Notes: a model not told the origin generated them from the sequence alone. A DNA stretch of 51,678 nt from Bacteroidota bacterium (GCA_024244665.1 JAAEOI010000046.1:1-51678), one strand, 5' to 3'; positions 35,789-45,848 are shown, counted from the first letter of the stretch. Numbers and translations are program-made.

Positions 35789-37006
35789 ATGCAACTCATT
35801 GACAATTATAACTTTGCAGGAAAGAAAGCAATCATCAGGGTCGATTTTAACGTACCCCTTAGCGCACAGTACGAAGTGACCGATGATACCAGGATCCGGG
35901 GAGCCCTTCCCTCCATAAAAAAAGTGCTTTCCGACGGCGGATCAGTCATCCTGATGTCGCACCTGGGGCGCCCAAAATCGGGCCCGGAAGAGAAATTTTC
36001 CCTCAAGCATGTGATCCCTGCACTCTCGGGCCATCTCGGTACCGATATTCTATTTGCCAATGACTGCGTAGGTGAAGAGGCTGTCACCAAATCAGCAGCC
36101 TTGAAGCAGGGGGAGGTCCTGATGCTGGAAAACCTGAGGTTCTATTCGGCCGAAAACAAAGTCAAAACAGATGATGAGAAGGCGGCTACGAAAGTATTTG
36201 CCAAAAAACTCTCAAGCTATGCCGACGTATACGTAAATGACGCCTTTGGTACTGCACACCGTGCTCACGCCTCAACAGCTGTAATCGCCGATTTCTTCGA
36301 TGAGGGTTCCAAAATGTTCGGTTTCCTGATTAACAAAGAGATTGAAGCCATGGACAAAGTGCTTCACAACTCGGAAAAGCCGATGACTGCCATCATGGGT
36401 GGCGCCAAGGTTTCTGATAAGATCCAGGTGATCGAGAACCTGCTGGACAAGGTCGACAACCTGATCATCGGTGGAGGAATGACCTACACCTTCATTAAAG
36501 CACGAGGCGGGAAGATTGGGAATTCACTGTGTGAGGAGGATAAGCTGGATGTGGCTGCCGACCTGGTAAAGAAGGCCGAAGCCAAAGGAGTGAAGCTGAT
36601 CCTGCCGGTCGACCAGGTGTTGGCCGATAAGTTCGATAACGAAGCAAAGACCGAGATAACAGATATTGATGACGGCAAGGAGGGATATATGGGACTTGAC
36701 ATCGGTGCAAAATCGGTTGTCCTGCTCAGCGAAGTAATCATGAACTCCAAAACCTTACTCTGGAACGGACCCATGGGTGTATTTGAAATGCCCAACTTTC
36801 AGAAAGGAACCGTTAGCATTGCGCAGGCCATTGCCGAATCAACAGCCAAAGGCTGCTTCAGCCTGGTGGGCGGAGGCGACTCGGTTGCCGCAGTCAATAA
36901 ATTCGGTCTGGCCGATAAGGTAAGCTATGTTTCCACCGGCGGCGGTGCCATGCTGGAGTACATTGAGGGCAAGGTTCTGCCGGGGATTAAGGCAATTCGG
37001 GGGTAA
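35789..37006 (+). CDS. pgk: Phosphoglycerate kinase
   Basis: 405 residues from ATG 35789; a TTG frame to 35741 is rejected because homologues start near MxxIDxxxFxGKxxxxRVDFNVP. Signatures include [36 protein letters not shown] and GGGDSVAA. It makes ATP in glycolysis. The ATG lies in an A/T-rich stretch without a clear -7 box. The LuxE-like gene follows after 27 bases. Confidence 0.96.
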   Translation: MQLIDNYNFAGKKAIIRVDFNVPLSAQYEVTDDTRIRGALPSIKKVLSDGGSVILMSHLGRPKSGPEEKFSLKHVIPALSGHLGTDILFANDCVGEEAVTKSAALKQGEVLMLENLRFYSAENKVKTDDEKAATKVFAKKLSSYADVYVNDAFGTAHRAHASTAVIADFFDEGSKMFGFLINKEIEAMDKVLHNSEKPMTAIMGGAKVSDKIQVIENLLDKVDNLIIGGGMTYTFIKARGGKIGNSLCEEDKLDVAADLVKKAEAKGVKLILPVDQVLADKFDNEAKTEITDIDDGKEGYMGLDIGAKSVVLLSEVIMNSKTLLWNGPMGVFEMPNFQKGTVSIAQAIAESTAKGCFSLVGGGDSVAAVNKFGLADKVSYVSTGGGAMLEYIEGKVLPGIKAIRG

Positions 37007-37033
37007 AAAGCCTGTAGAAAGAAAGTTGGAAAA

Positions 37034-38023
37034 ATGAACCAGGCCTTCAGAGAGGAGATATTTAGAATAACTGATCTGGAAACCTTCAGGGCAGCCGCCC
37101 TGGAGGTTTTTCATTTTCAGGCCCGTTCGGTGCCGGTTTACAGGGAGTACCTGGCCACTCTGAGGGTGGACCCCCGGGAAGTGCGCAGAGTGGAGGAAAT
37201 TCCCTTCCTGCCCGTGGAGTTTTTTAAATCGCACCGGGTCATCCGGGAGGGTTTGAAGCCTGAAGTTATTTTTGAAAGCAGCGGGACCATGCTTTCCACA
37301 CCCTCCCGTCACCATGTCGCGAATGTTTCCCTCTACCGGGATAGCTTCATGAAGGGATTCGTTAAATTCTACGGCCCACCGAAACAGCTGTGTATCCTGG
37401 CCCTTTTACCCTCCTACATGGAGCGCTCAGGCTCTTCACTGATCTATATGATGGATCACCTGATCGACCAGTCGGAGCATCCCGACAGAGGCTTCTACCT
37501 GGATAACCTGGAGGAACTTTCTTCCATTCTCCAAAAACGAAACGGGGATGGCCACCCCACTCTGCTGCTGGGGGTTAGCTTCGCCCTGCTCGACCTTGCT
37601 GAACAGTTCCCGGTAAAGTTACAGGATAACATTACGGTGATGGAGACCGGGGGCATGAAAGGCCGTAGGGTGGAGATGGTCCGGGGCGAACTTCATGAAA
37701 CGCTGACCGCCGCCTTTGGAACCGCTGCCATCCACTCCGAATACGGGATGACAGAACTGCTTTCCCAGGCTTACTCTTCAGGTGAGGGAATCTTCAGGTG
37801 CCCACCCTGGATGGACGTACTAATCAGAGATCCCACTGATCCGTTCTCCCTGCTTGACAAGGGCAGTTCAGGCGGACTCAGCATCATCGACCTTGCCAAT
37901 ATTTACAGCTGCTCCTTTATTGCCACCGGAGACCTGGGGAGGCGGTCGGGTGACGGCTCGTTTGAGGTGCTTGGCCGTTTTGACCACTCCGATATCCGGG
38001 GTTGCAACCTGCTTGTTTCATGA
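37034..38023 (+). CDS. LuxE/PaaK-like acyl-protein synthetase family protein
   Basis: 329 residues of the AMP-forming acyl-protein synthetase (LuxE) group. Visible are the opening FxxxxxVPVYREYL, the EIPFLPVEFFKSHRV region, the FESSGTMLSTPSRH phosphate loop, METGGMKGRR and a late YGMTEL. The family activates acyl groups with ATP; Bacteroidota copies of this type have no known function. No LuxC-type reductase is near. Confidence 0.8.
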   Translation: MNQAFREEIFRITDLETFRAAALEVFHFQARSVPVYREYLATLRVDPREVRRVEEIPFLPVEFFKSHRVIREGLKPEVIFESSGTMLSTPSRHHVANVSLYRDSFMKGFVKFYGPPKQLCILALLPSYMERSGSSLIYMMDHLIDQSEHPDRGFYLDNLEELSSILQKRNGDGHPTLLLGVSFALLDLAEQFPVKLQDNITVMETGGMKGRRVEMVRGELHETLTAAFGTAAIHSEYGMTELLSQAYSSGEGIFRCPPWMDVLIRDPTDPFSLLDKGSSGGLSIIDLANIYSCSFIATGDLGRRSGDGSFEVLGRFDHSDIRGCNLLVS

Positions 38024-38031
38024 TTCTGTCA

Positions 38032-38466
38032 TTAGTACCCCTTCCTCATCACTTCAATGGTATTAATCTCCTTCACTTTGATACTGAAGGATCCTGACTC
38101 TGCTTGTCCGGAGACACGCATGTATTTTGCCATCTCATAAATGGAGGATTGGTCCTCCATATCGATCAGCTCAACGGAGATATAGATATTTGGATCACTT
38201 GCCTTCAGGTCGTGGCGGACCAGGATCATATAGAGGTCATCGAACTTTTTCGTCTGCTTGATTCCATCCAAATAGACCGGGAAGTCATCCTGTTCTTCAG
38301 ATGAGGAGGTGGTTGCACTATTAATCACGGTGGCCACATTCTCAAGGTCAACGATTCTCAGCTTCGAGGACGTCTCCTGTGCATACAATGCAAAAATCAA
38401 CAGTGATACGCTCAGTGTGGCAAGTAATTTTTTCAGAAACATGGGTAGTGTGTTTTTCAATTTCAA
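38032..38466 (-). CDS. Small secreted protein, member A of a paralogous pair
   Basis: 144 residues with a signal peptide ending near ALYAQ; the start could also be the internal Met at residue 9. It shares with the gene at 45441 the order VDxEN, a Ser-rich linker, DFPV, FxDxxxxxVRHD, IYxxVxL, and the close match GxFSIxxKEINTxxVM at the end. Not a known family to me. It probably acts in the periplasm or is exported. It is convergent with the LuxE-like gene without a visible terminator. Confidence 0.75.
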   Translation of the reverse strand: MKLKNTLPMFLKKLLATLSVSLLIFALYAQETSSKLRIVDLENVATVINSATTSSSEEQDDFPVYLDGIKQTKKFDDLYMILVRHDLKASDPNIYISVELIDMEDQSSIYEMAKYMRVSGQAESGSFSIKVKEINTIEVMRKGY

Positions 38467-38623
38467 ATTTACAGCTTTTTCCCTGGCCCTTTAATGAAAC
38501 CAGGCCGACCAGTAGAATAATCGCTGCAAAATACGAATTGTTGACAAGCCATCAAGGCCTGGAGGAGATCAATTCTCTTCTTTATCAATTTTCTATTATT
38601 TTGATCCAGTGATCCTGCTTTGA

Positions 38624-38719
38624 ATGCCGGGAAAATTTATCCATACAAGCGAACAGATCATCCTGTCTATTCTTGAAGAGGAGGGTTTCGGTGTCAGTGA
38701 TCTTGCAAAAGACTATTCG
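38624..38719 (+). mobile_element. Remnant of an IS3-type transposase OrfA
   Basis: A frame from ATG 38624 reads KFIHTSEQIILSILEEEG, then FGVSDLAKDYS. This matches the helix-turn-helix head of IS3-type OrfA (usually KFTEEQIIxILKExExGxxVxDLCREYG). After about 31 codons the match ends and the sequence runs into the end of the fucosidase gene on the other strand. No inverted repeats or OrfB are seen, so this is a fossil. Support is the motif alone. Confidence 0.4.
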
Positions 38720-40416
38720 GGAGCATACAGCTGCCACTCAGCCACAGCAGGGGGACCCTCCTTGCGATTGACATATAGCCTCACCCTGCTGGTACGGACC
38801 GGGTCAAATTTCCTGACCAGTCCGTGTCCTTTTGTCCTTGCGGCAAAAAGCTCCTCCCATCCATTTTCGGTTTCTGCCTCCATACGGATGCTCTGCTTGT
38901 AACGTGGCCACCGGTCGGGTTCATCCAGGGCTGCAGCACTGATCAGTGCAGGTTCTCCCAGATCAAATTCCAGGTAACACTCCCCCGTGCTGTCGGCCGC
39001 TTCCCAGATCTCATGTCCGGATCCGTCTGCTGCATTGAGGGCCGGGTGATTGGGATGCTCACCGGATGCAAGGATGGTTTTTCCCAGTGAGGCGATGGGC
39101 ATGGCCACAGGCTCTTCGGCAAGCTTCAATATGACTACTGAACCAACCGGGTCAGGTGCATCCAGGGGCAGCTCAATAACAACTCTTTCAGCTTCAGTTG
39201 TGATACCCAGCGATTCACCCGGATTCACGAGTAGTGAGGCACTCTCCACCTTGCTTGTGAGGGGAACATTCAGTTTACCGGAAGCCGGCCAATCAGTCAC
39301 ATGCAGATAGAGCAGATTCCCTTTCCGGGTAGCTGCTCCCCACGACAGGTAGGTGAAAGGCCCTGCAGTGGTGCCGTAAATAGCTTCTCCATTCACCTTC
39401 AGCCATGCTCCCATATCCTGCAGGCGCTCAATGCAGGCCTGGGGAAATTCCCCTTCCGCGGTGGGACCCACATTCAACAGATAGTTCCCTCCCTTGGAGC
39501 AGATCTCAATGAGCTTGTGAATCAGCTCCTCGGACGATTTCCAGTTATCATCCCGGGCATTATATCCCCAGTGTCCGTTCATAGTCATGCAGGTTTCCCA
39601 ATCTCCTTCATGTCCGGTTACCGGCACAAACTGCTCCGGGGTTTTGGTATCCCCGTCTATTCCCAGCCTGTTGTTGGTGATGATCCACGGCCTCACTTTC
39701 AATGCTTCCACAAAGGGCCTGGTGCGCTCCTCGTTCATCCAGGTGGGGGTATCCCACCAGAGAATATCCAGGGGGTATTGTGTCAAAATCTCTTTTGCCT
39801 GCGGAAGTGCAATGGTCTCCAGGTAGGTATCAAAATCACCCTTATGGGCCTCATCCCATCCATCACCCTCTTCAAAACGCGATTTTGCTCCACCCGGATG
39901 ATTCCAGTCCTGGGCCTGAGAATAGTAAAACCCCATTTTCAGTCCTGCCTCATGAGCCTCCTTAACCAGCGGGCCAAGCAGGTCTTTCCCATAGGGCGTG
40001 GCATCCGCCACATCCCAGTCGGTCACCGCCGAAGGGTAGAGTGCAAAACCATCATGGTGCTTGGAGGTAATGACGATATATTTCATACCCGCCTCCTTTG
40101 CCACCCGGACCCAGGCTTCAGGATCATATCTCACCGGATTGAACCGGCGGGCATACTCCTTATACTCCGCGCTGGGGATTCTTGCGTTGTGCATGATCCA
40201 TTCACCATACCCGGTATTCTCACCATATTGGCCGGCAGGAACCGCGTAGACCCCCCAGTGGATGAAGAGTCCGAACTTAGCCTCCCGCCACCACTCCATC
40301 CGTTCGTCCTTATCTATTTTCACATCAGAAGCTTCCTGACTCTTCGTGTCCGTGTTACAGGCCATCATCAGTATCATGACAATGCCGACGGATAATAACA
40401 GGGGTGATTTTTTCAT
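38713..40416 (-). CDS. Alpha-L-fucosidase (GH29) lipoprotein with discoidin-like C-domain
   Basis: 567 residues from ATG 40416, chosen because it starts a lipoprotein signal (lipobox MMAC, Cys20). The GH29 core shows WWREAKFGLFIHWGVYAVPAG, ITSKHHDGFALY, FYYSQAQDWNHPGG and ILWWDTPTW, whose Asp is the likely nucleophile. Residues from about 440 form an F5/8 (discoidin)-like domain. It removes terminal fucose from glycans, in the periplasm or on the cell surface. Confidence 0.92.
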   Translation of the reverse strand: MKKSPLLLSVGIVMILMMACNTDTKSQEASDVKIDKDERMEWWREAKFGLFIHWGVYAVPAGQYGENTGYGEWIMHNARIPSAEYKEYARRFNPVRYDPEAWVRVAKEAGMKYIVITSKHHDGFALYPSAVTDWDVADATPYGKDLLGPLVKEAHEAGLKMGFYYSQAQDWNHPGGAKSRFEEGDGWDEAHKGDFDTYLETIALPQAKEILTQYPLDILWWDTPTWMNEERTRPFVEALKVRPWIITNNRLGIDGDTKTPEQFVPVTGHEGDWETCMTMNGHWGYNARDDNWKSSEELIHKLIEICSKGGNYLLNVGPTAEGEFPQACIERLQDMGAWLKVNGEAIYGTTAGPFTYLSWGAATRKGNLLYLHVTDWPASGKLNVPLTSKVESASLLVNPGESLGITTEAERVVIELPLDAPDPVGSVVILKLAEEPVAMPIASLGKTILASGEHPNHPALNAADGSGHEIWEAADSTGECYLEFDLGEPALISAAALDEPDRWPRYKQSIRMEAETENGWEELFAARTKGHGLVRKFDPVRTSRVRLYVNRKEGPPAVAEWQLYAPE

Positions 40417-40587
40417 AGTTAGTGTTTTTGCAGCACCTGGAAATTTATTCTTTGCAATATAGTTTAATCTCTTCCCCATTCTTTAAACTTTTTGGGATAT
40501 ATCTTCCTGGTGTCACTCCCGCCTTTATTGGATCTTTCCATTACCAAAAAAACCATTATTAACCAAAATTGAAAATTTCGGCTGTGA

Positions 40588-40758
40588 GATAGCAGAAATG
40601 ATGAAGTAATTATTTGGATACCCTGGGTTGCAGCGATGACCATGTGGAAACCGTTGTATGGCGATCCACGTCTTGCCGAATTTGTAAAACGAATAAAGCT
40701 GCCGAAGGGAAAAACTTTCATGGTTCGGGAGGTATTGCTGTCTGAAAGAAACAATTAG
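40588..40758 (+). pseudogene. C-terminal remnant of a TPR/regulator-type gene
   Basis: An open frame of about 56 codons ending in TAG, with no start of its own after a stop at 40585-40587. It contains PLYGDPRLAEFVKRIKLP, the usual end of TPR-containing adenylate cyclase or transcription-regulator proteins (DPRFxxLLxRMGLP). The upstream body is missing. It ends 23 bases before the giant T9SS gene on the same strand. Assignment is by motif memory. Confidence 0.45.
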
Positions 40759-40760
40759 CC

Positions 40761-40778
40761 GATTTTTACGTAAAAATC
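40761..40778. promoter_or_regulatory. Perfect 18-bp palindrome before the giant cargo gene
   Basis: GATTTTTACGTAAAAATC reads the same on both strands and ends 3 bases before the ATG at 40782. It could be an operator for a dimeric regulator, or a hairpin hiding the translation start. The DPRF-type remnant just upstream may be the last piece of a regulator gene. Confidence 0.5.
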
Positions 40779-40781
40779 AAT

Positions 40782-43700
40782 ATGTTAGCTTATTATTTCC
40801 AGGGTAAAAGAGTATTCCTGTCAGTATTCCTGTCAGTAGTCCTGTTGCTGACCCTGGTTTCTTTTTGTGACGCCTACACCCCTTCGGCAAGCTATCTCGC
40901 AAGGAGATACATAATTACAGCCAGTGCAGGTGAAGGGGGGAGCATCTCCCCCTCGGGGTTTGTGGTTGTGAAAAGAGATGGTAAAAAGACCTTTACCATC
41001 ACTGCTGATCCGGGATATGATATATCGGATGTACTGGTGGACGGGGAAAGCGTAGGAGCTGTTACCCGCTATGAATTCACAAAGGTAAAAGAACACCATA
41101 CCATTGAAGCGATATTCATTATATGGAGCTATACCATCACCCCGTCAGCAGGAGCAAACGGGAGCATTGAACCCTCCGAAGCAATCAAAGTAAAACATGG
41201 AAGCGACCAGGAGTTTTCCATAAGCCCGAACCAGGGTTATGGCATTGAAGAAGTGCTTGTAGATGAAGCAAGTGTTGGTCCGGTGGCCTTGTATACCTTT
41301 ACGGATATTTCATCCGATCACACCATCAGTGCAACATTCATATCAGAATTTGAAGTGCTGGATGTGACAATTCCCGATGAATCGATGAAGATAGGAGAAG
41401 TGATCCCGGTCACTATAATCGTGGAGGATGATGCAGGATTACCCTACACCTTTATTTCAGGATCGGTGGGGGGGTATCCCCTTGAGGGGTTTCAGCGAAT
41501 CTCGGCCACCACCTATAGCGCATATTTTACTATTTACCAGGGGGGTAACAGCTATGCTGCATCAGAGGATATCCCCGTGACTGAACTCATCATTTCAAAT
41601 GGGACGGATCTGAGTACACCCTACAACCTCCCGGTAATACAGATCAGTGATCCCCTTGACGCCGATTTACCTCTGATCACCTCCATGCAGACAGCAGGTG
41701 GAATAAAGAAGATCGGGGATGTATTAACACTCGACATTTCTGCGGATGGAACTGACTATAGTCTTGACGCACTCTCCTCCATCAACGGAATTTTTGTAAG
41801 CGAATCGAATATTACCTTTTCTGAATCCGGCGGAGGTAATTATATACTCACATATACCATTCAGGAAGGAGACACAGATGTGGGGCAGGATTTCCCGGAA
41901 CTAAGAGCCTCTGTGATCCTGATAAAACCGTCAGGTAATACCAATCTGCCCTATTCAACAGTGAGTGCTGTTTCCGAACTTGTTATTGACGCACATGCTC
42001 CCGTGCTTACACATATGGAGGCAGCTGGTACGGAGGTGGGTGTGGGAGGCACGGTTAAAGTGACAGTAACAGCCGATGGAACGGGATATACAGGAGGAGC
42101 TGAAACGCTGATAAACGGGGTGTCATTAAGTTCATCCCGGGTGGCCATTACAGAGCTTTCTGATGGCCTCTATGAGTTGTCCTATGTGGTGGATTTTGAA
42201 GATGCTGCTGTTGCCCCTGGTCAGCTTCAGGTAAGCATTGTCATGATTGATGCGGCCGGTAATGCAGGGAACAGCTATTTAGCCCTTGAGCCAAACATGC
42301 TTGAGATCTATACGGATTTGCCTGAGGCGGCACTTGAAGGGGTTCACCAGGTATGTGAAGGGGAGGAGGCTGAACTGAGGGTCTCTCTGACCGGGAGGGC
42401 GCCATGGGATTTCGATCTGAGCTGGGGTGACACCACAATCACATATACGAACATAAGTTCATCTGAATATGAAATTATTGTATACCCGGTTCAGACAAAT
42501 ATCTACCAGGTCGGCCCGGTCACTGACGTAAATGGAGTGAAAAATACCAGTGTCAGTGAGTTCCAGGTGGATGTTAATGAAGCAACCCATGTGGAAATTA
42601 TCAACCTGGCCCCGGGGTACAATGTGGAGGATGATCGGATCAAGCTGGAAGCCAATGTGCCCGGTGGGACATTTTCAGGCCCGGGCGTGGACAGTGCAAC
42701 AGGATATTTCTACCCTTACATTGCTGATACCATCAACTCACCGCATACGATATACTACAATTATGAGAATGCCAACGCTTGCGTAAGCATTGCCAGTCAA
42801 CTGGTATATGTCCTGGGAGCCCAGGGTGCCATACTGATACCCGAAAGCAACGTCTGTTCGAGTGGTGACCCATTTATTGCTACAGTTTTGAAACCCTCTG
42901 GAGAAACAGGCTCTTTCAGGTTATTGGATTCCTCCTCCAGGCCAGCACCAGGTCTGACCGATCATGGGGATAACACCGCAACCATTCATCCGGATTTATT
43001 ATACACGAGTGCTTATACTATTGAATTTCAGTATTTTAACGAGGCCTCTCTCTATCTCAGGAGATCGTTTAATGTTGAATTTGTTGAAGAACCCCTGATC
43101 CTTAACCTGGATGAAACTCCCTATTGCCAGGATGCAGAACCATTTGTGCTCCAGTCCAATATATCTGATGTAGTATTTGAGGGTCCCGGTGTTTCCGGGA
43201 ACTCATATGACGGTTTCATTTTCAATCCGGGTGACCCGGATCCCGGAAAGCATTCGCTTTCCTGTACCACCATCTCTGAAAATGGATGCACGGCAAGCAG
43301 CATCTATAGTATAGAGATTCTGTATTCCCCTGAGGTAAGCTTCGAACTTGGAACAGAGTGTTTACCCGAGGGTGGAGAGCTTGTATCGTTCGATAATCTG
43401 ACGAGTGTACCCGAATCAGTAGAAATCTGGAGCTGGAATTTTGGTGATCCTGAGAGTGGTGAGGATAACTGGAGTTATCTCATGGAACCAACGCACCACT
43501 ACCAGGAACCGGGTCAAAAAAGAATTACCCTCTCGGCAACTACATTTGATGGTTGTGTTGCCATATATGAGTTGGAAAATATCATTGACAGCAGACCCGC
43601 GGTGGACTTCACCTGGATCAGTGACTGTTATCCCAGTGAATCGGATGTGCAATTTATTGACCGGTCTACCTATGGATCCGCATCGGTTGATACAGTTATC

Positions 43701-45428
43701 TGGACATTTAAAAACACAGGAGGAGATCTCATTGGCAAAACAGGTTCCTCCTCAGCCAACGATACTGTTGCATTCCCCTTTGATTCAGCCGGCAGGTACC
43801 AGGTGGATATTTTCACCATGAGTGCCGGAGGGTGTTCCGGAGAATTATCAAAAGAAATATTACTGAGGCCAACCGTTCGGCCCGGCAGCGAAGGTTATCT
43901 TGAAAGCTTTGATGAAACTCAGGGCCTGTGGACCGTCCGCTCAGAGAACCAGGTGGAAAGCTGGATCTGGGGTGAGCCTGATTTCACCGGGTATGGACAG
44001 GAAACGGGCGACAACGCCTGGTTCACTCTATTGCCCTCCGGGGAAGACGGGTATAAGGAGAACTCCTGGATTCAAAGTCCCTGCCTTGATTTTACAGGCT
44101 TTAACAAACCCCTGATACAGATAGATATCATGCAGAGCTTATATCCGTATTTGAGTGGGGCGGTGCTTCAGTACCTGGATGTGATGGAAGAGGGATGGAA
44201 AACCATCGGTGAGACCAGTCCAGGAATAAACTGGTACAATTTCAGTAATTATGTGAACCATCCAGGCGGGAGTGAAACCGGATGGGGAACGGAAGTATTC
44301 AATCCGGATACTGATTGGGTAACAGCAGTTCATGACCTCAACCAGGTGGCCGGGAAACCGAATGTGACCCTGAGGATTGCATTTACGAGTAATGGCCAGC
44401 TGAGTAAGGGTAACCAGGGTTTTGCAGTCAACAATATACACATTGCAGAACGTTCAAAAATTGCTGTGCTGGAACACTTCACAAATTACGGAGACAACTC
44501 TTCCCGGGTGGCCGATGGCATCATTGATACCCTCGGTATCAAACATTCCGGAGAATTAATCGACCTGCAATACCATATGGATTATCCTGAGATGGATCCC
44601 ATGAACGAAAATAACCCCAAACCTTCATCCACAAGAGGAGAATTCCACTATGGCGTTCCACAGGTGCCATACAGTATCCTTGATGGAGGAGTCTATCCAT
44701 ATCACCGGTACAGTTTTTCAGACCTGAAGGAAAGCCCTGTCAGGGATCACCTGACCTTGCTTACCCTGGAGATTCCCCTGTTTGATATTGACCTCTCTGT
44801 TGATTGGCAGGAAGCGAGCATGGAAGCAAGTACTACCGTGACCTGCAGGGCCGATCAGTATAATGAATTTATTGATCTATACATGGTGGTGTTTGAAACT
44901 TCAGTAACTGCCTACACCGGACCTAACGGAGATACTCACTTCAGAAATGTGGTCCTTGATATGTTGCCGTCAGCAGCGGGAAAACTGTTGGGTGACAACT
45001 GGAGCAAAGGAAACAGTGATACCCGCACCAATACCTGGGTCTACAAACCCTATGTGGAAAACATTGAAGAACTGGCAGTTGCTGCCTTTATTCAGGACCG
45101 TACCACCGGCCGGATCCTGCAGGCTTCGGCTGACTACAAAGATGAAACCGTAGGTATACCAGGCTCTGCATCCGTTCGACCGAGTCTGAATATATATCCC
45201 AATCCGACTCAAAGCACCATCTATGTGAACCTGGGAGACGAAACAGAGTATCCGGGAAGGCTTGAGTTGAGAGACATAAACGGAAGGATGGTTCTGTCTG
45301 AAGCCCTGCCGTTTGGAACCCGAAATATCCAGATAAACATCTCTCATCTGACCCGCGGTATCTATATCCTTCAATGGATCGAGTCAGATCGGATCCAGGG
45401 AGTGAGCAAAATTGTGAAGACCCGGTAA
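40782..45428 (+). CDS. Giant secreted T9SS cargo with InlB-type repeats, PKD, Omp28-like and sorting domains
   Basis: 1548 residues. Signal peptide to about residue 31. Two InlB B-type repeats (about 42-115 and 116-190; both with GSI-P, VLVD and HTI-A-F). Ig-like beta modules of an Ig/cadherin style to about 520, then Cys-containing domains to about 840. A PKD-like domain (SWNFGDPESGEDNW near 883, a second near 980). A MAM-like jelly roll (1037-1220). An Omp28-like domain (1224-1465) whose usual cysteines are lost (EHFTNYGDNSS). Residues 1467-1548 form a type A T9SS sorting domain (IYPNPTQSTIYV to the end). It is exported to the surface, probably as an adhesin; the function is not known. Confidence 0.88.
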   Translation: MLAYYFQGKRVFLSVFLSVVLLLTLVSFCDAYTPSASYLARRYIITASAGEGGSISPSGFVVVKRDGKKTFTITADPGYDISDVLVDGESVGAVTRYEFTKVKEHHTIEAIFIIWSYTITPSAGANGSIEPSEAIKVKHGSDQEFSISPNQGYGIEEVLVDEASVGPVALYTFTDISSDHTISATFISEFEVLDVTIPDESMKIGEVIPVTIIVEDDAGLPYTFISGSVGGYPLEGFQRISATTYSAYFTIYQGGNSYAASEDIPVTELIISNGTDLSTPYNLPVIQISDPLDADLPLITSMQTAGGIKKIGDVLTLDISADGTDYSLDALSSINGIFVSESNITFSESGGGNYILTYTIQEGDTDVGQDFPELRASVILIKPSGNTNLPYSTVSAVSELVIDAHAPVLTHMEAAGTEVGVGGTVKVTVTADGTGYTGGAETLINGVSLSSSRVAITELSDGLYELSYVVDFEDAAVAPGQLQVSIVMIDAAGNAGNSYLALEPNMLEIYTDLPEAALEGVHQVCEGEEAELRVSLTGRAPWDFDLSWGDTTITYTNISSSEYEIIVYPVQTNIYQVGPVTDVNGVKNTSVSEFQVDVNEATHVEIINLAPGYNVEDDRIKLEANVPGGTFSGPGVDSATGYFYPYIADTINSPHTIYYNYENANACVSIASQLVYVLGAQGAILIPESNVCSSGDPFIATVLKPSGETGSFRLLDSSSRPAPGLTDHGDNTATIHPDLLYTSAYTIEFQYFNEASLYLRRSFNVEFVEEPLILNLDETPYCQDAEPFVLQSNISDVVFEGPGVSGNSYDGFIFNPGDPDPGKHSLSCTTISENGCTASSIYSIEILYSPEVSFELGTECLPEGGELVSFDNLTSVPESVEIWSWNFGDPESGEDNWSYLMEPTHHYQEPGQKRITLSATTFDGCVAIYELENIIDSRPAVDFTWISDCYPSESDVQFIDRSTYGSASVDTVIWTFKNTGGDLIGKTGSSSANDTVAFPFDSAGRYQVDIFTMSAGGCSGELSKEILLRPTVRPGSEGYLESFDETQGLWTVRSENQVESWIWGEPDFTGYGQETGDNAWFTLLPSGEDGYKENSWIQSPCLDFTGFNKPLIQIDIMQSLYPYLSGAVLQYLDVMEEGWKTIGETSPGINWYNFSNYVNHPGGSETGWGTEVFNPDTDWVTAVHDLNQVAGKPNVTLRIAFTSNGQLSKGNQGFAVNNIHIAERSKIAVLEHFTNYGDNSSRVADGIIDTLGIKHSGELIDLQYHMDYPEMDPMNENNPKPSSTRGEFHYGVPQVPYSILDGGVYPYHRYSFSDLKESPVRDHLTLLTLEIPLFDIDLSVDWQEASMEASTTVTCRADQYNEFIDLYMVVFETSVTAYTGPNGDTHFRNVVLDMLPSAAGKLLGDNWSKGNSDTRTNTWVYKPYVENIEELAVAAFIQDRTTGRILQASADYKDETVGIPGSASVRPSLNIYPNPTQSTIYVNLGDETEYPGRLELRDINGRMVLSEALPFGTRNIQINISHLTRGIYILQWIESDRIQGVSKIVKTR

Positions 45429-45440
45429 AATGAATAAGCT

Positions 45441-45848
45441 TTAAGCTGGACCGTGCATCACCTGCAGGGTATTGATTTCTTTAATCATGATACTAAAATC
45501 ACCGGCATCACTCTTGCCGGTGATCCTGATATTCTTGATCATCTCTACCTCCTCAACCACTCCACTTATCAATGTCAGGTCCACGGCCACATAAATGTCG
45601 CTGTTTTTAGCCTGCCTGTCATGACGAACAGTGATCCAGCTGATATCATTGAAATTGATATCCTTTCTGGATCCTCCCCTGATTACAGGAAAGTCAGGCG
45701 AATTGCAGGAGGTGGAAGATGAGGAAGATGGTGACCGCACCAATGCAGTACTATTTTCAATGTCTACCACTCTGATGGAGAGAGTGGATTCCTGGGCATA
45801 TATTCCGGTCATACCCATGACCATTATCAATAGGAGTAATATTTTCAT
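45441..45848 (-). CDS. Small secreted protein, member B of a paralogous pair
   Basis: 135 residues from ATG 45848, which begins a signal peptide (to GIYAQ); an ATG five codons earlier is possible. It is homologous over its length to the gene at 38032: VVDIEN, a run of Ser ending in Cys, DFPV, FNDISWITVRHD, IYVAVDL, and DFSIMIKEINTLQVM. It starts 8 bases after the rhodanese gene stop, so it may be the last gene of the sulfur cassette operon. Function unknown. Confidence 0.75.
   Translation of the reverse strand: MKILLLLIMVMGMTGIYAQESTLSIRVVDIENSTALVRSPSSSSSTSCNSPDFPVIRGGSRKDINFNDISWITVRHDRQAKNSDIYVAVDLTLISGVVEEVEMIKNIRITGKSDAGDFSIMIKEINTLQVMHGPA

Noticed and set aside
39301..40395. 364-codon frame opposite the fucosidase
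   Set aside because: Shadow of the GH29 gene on the other strand; Cys/His/Pro-rich composition typical of antisense frames.
40464..40754. 96-codon frame on the minus strand
   Set aside because: It overlaps the better-supported plus-strand remnant and has no recognisable motif; only its last 25 residues look protein-like.
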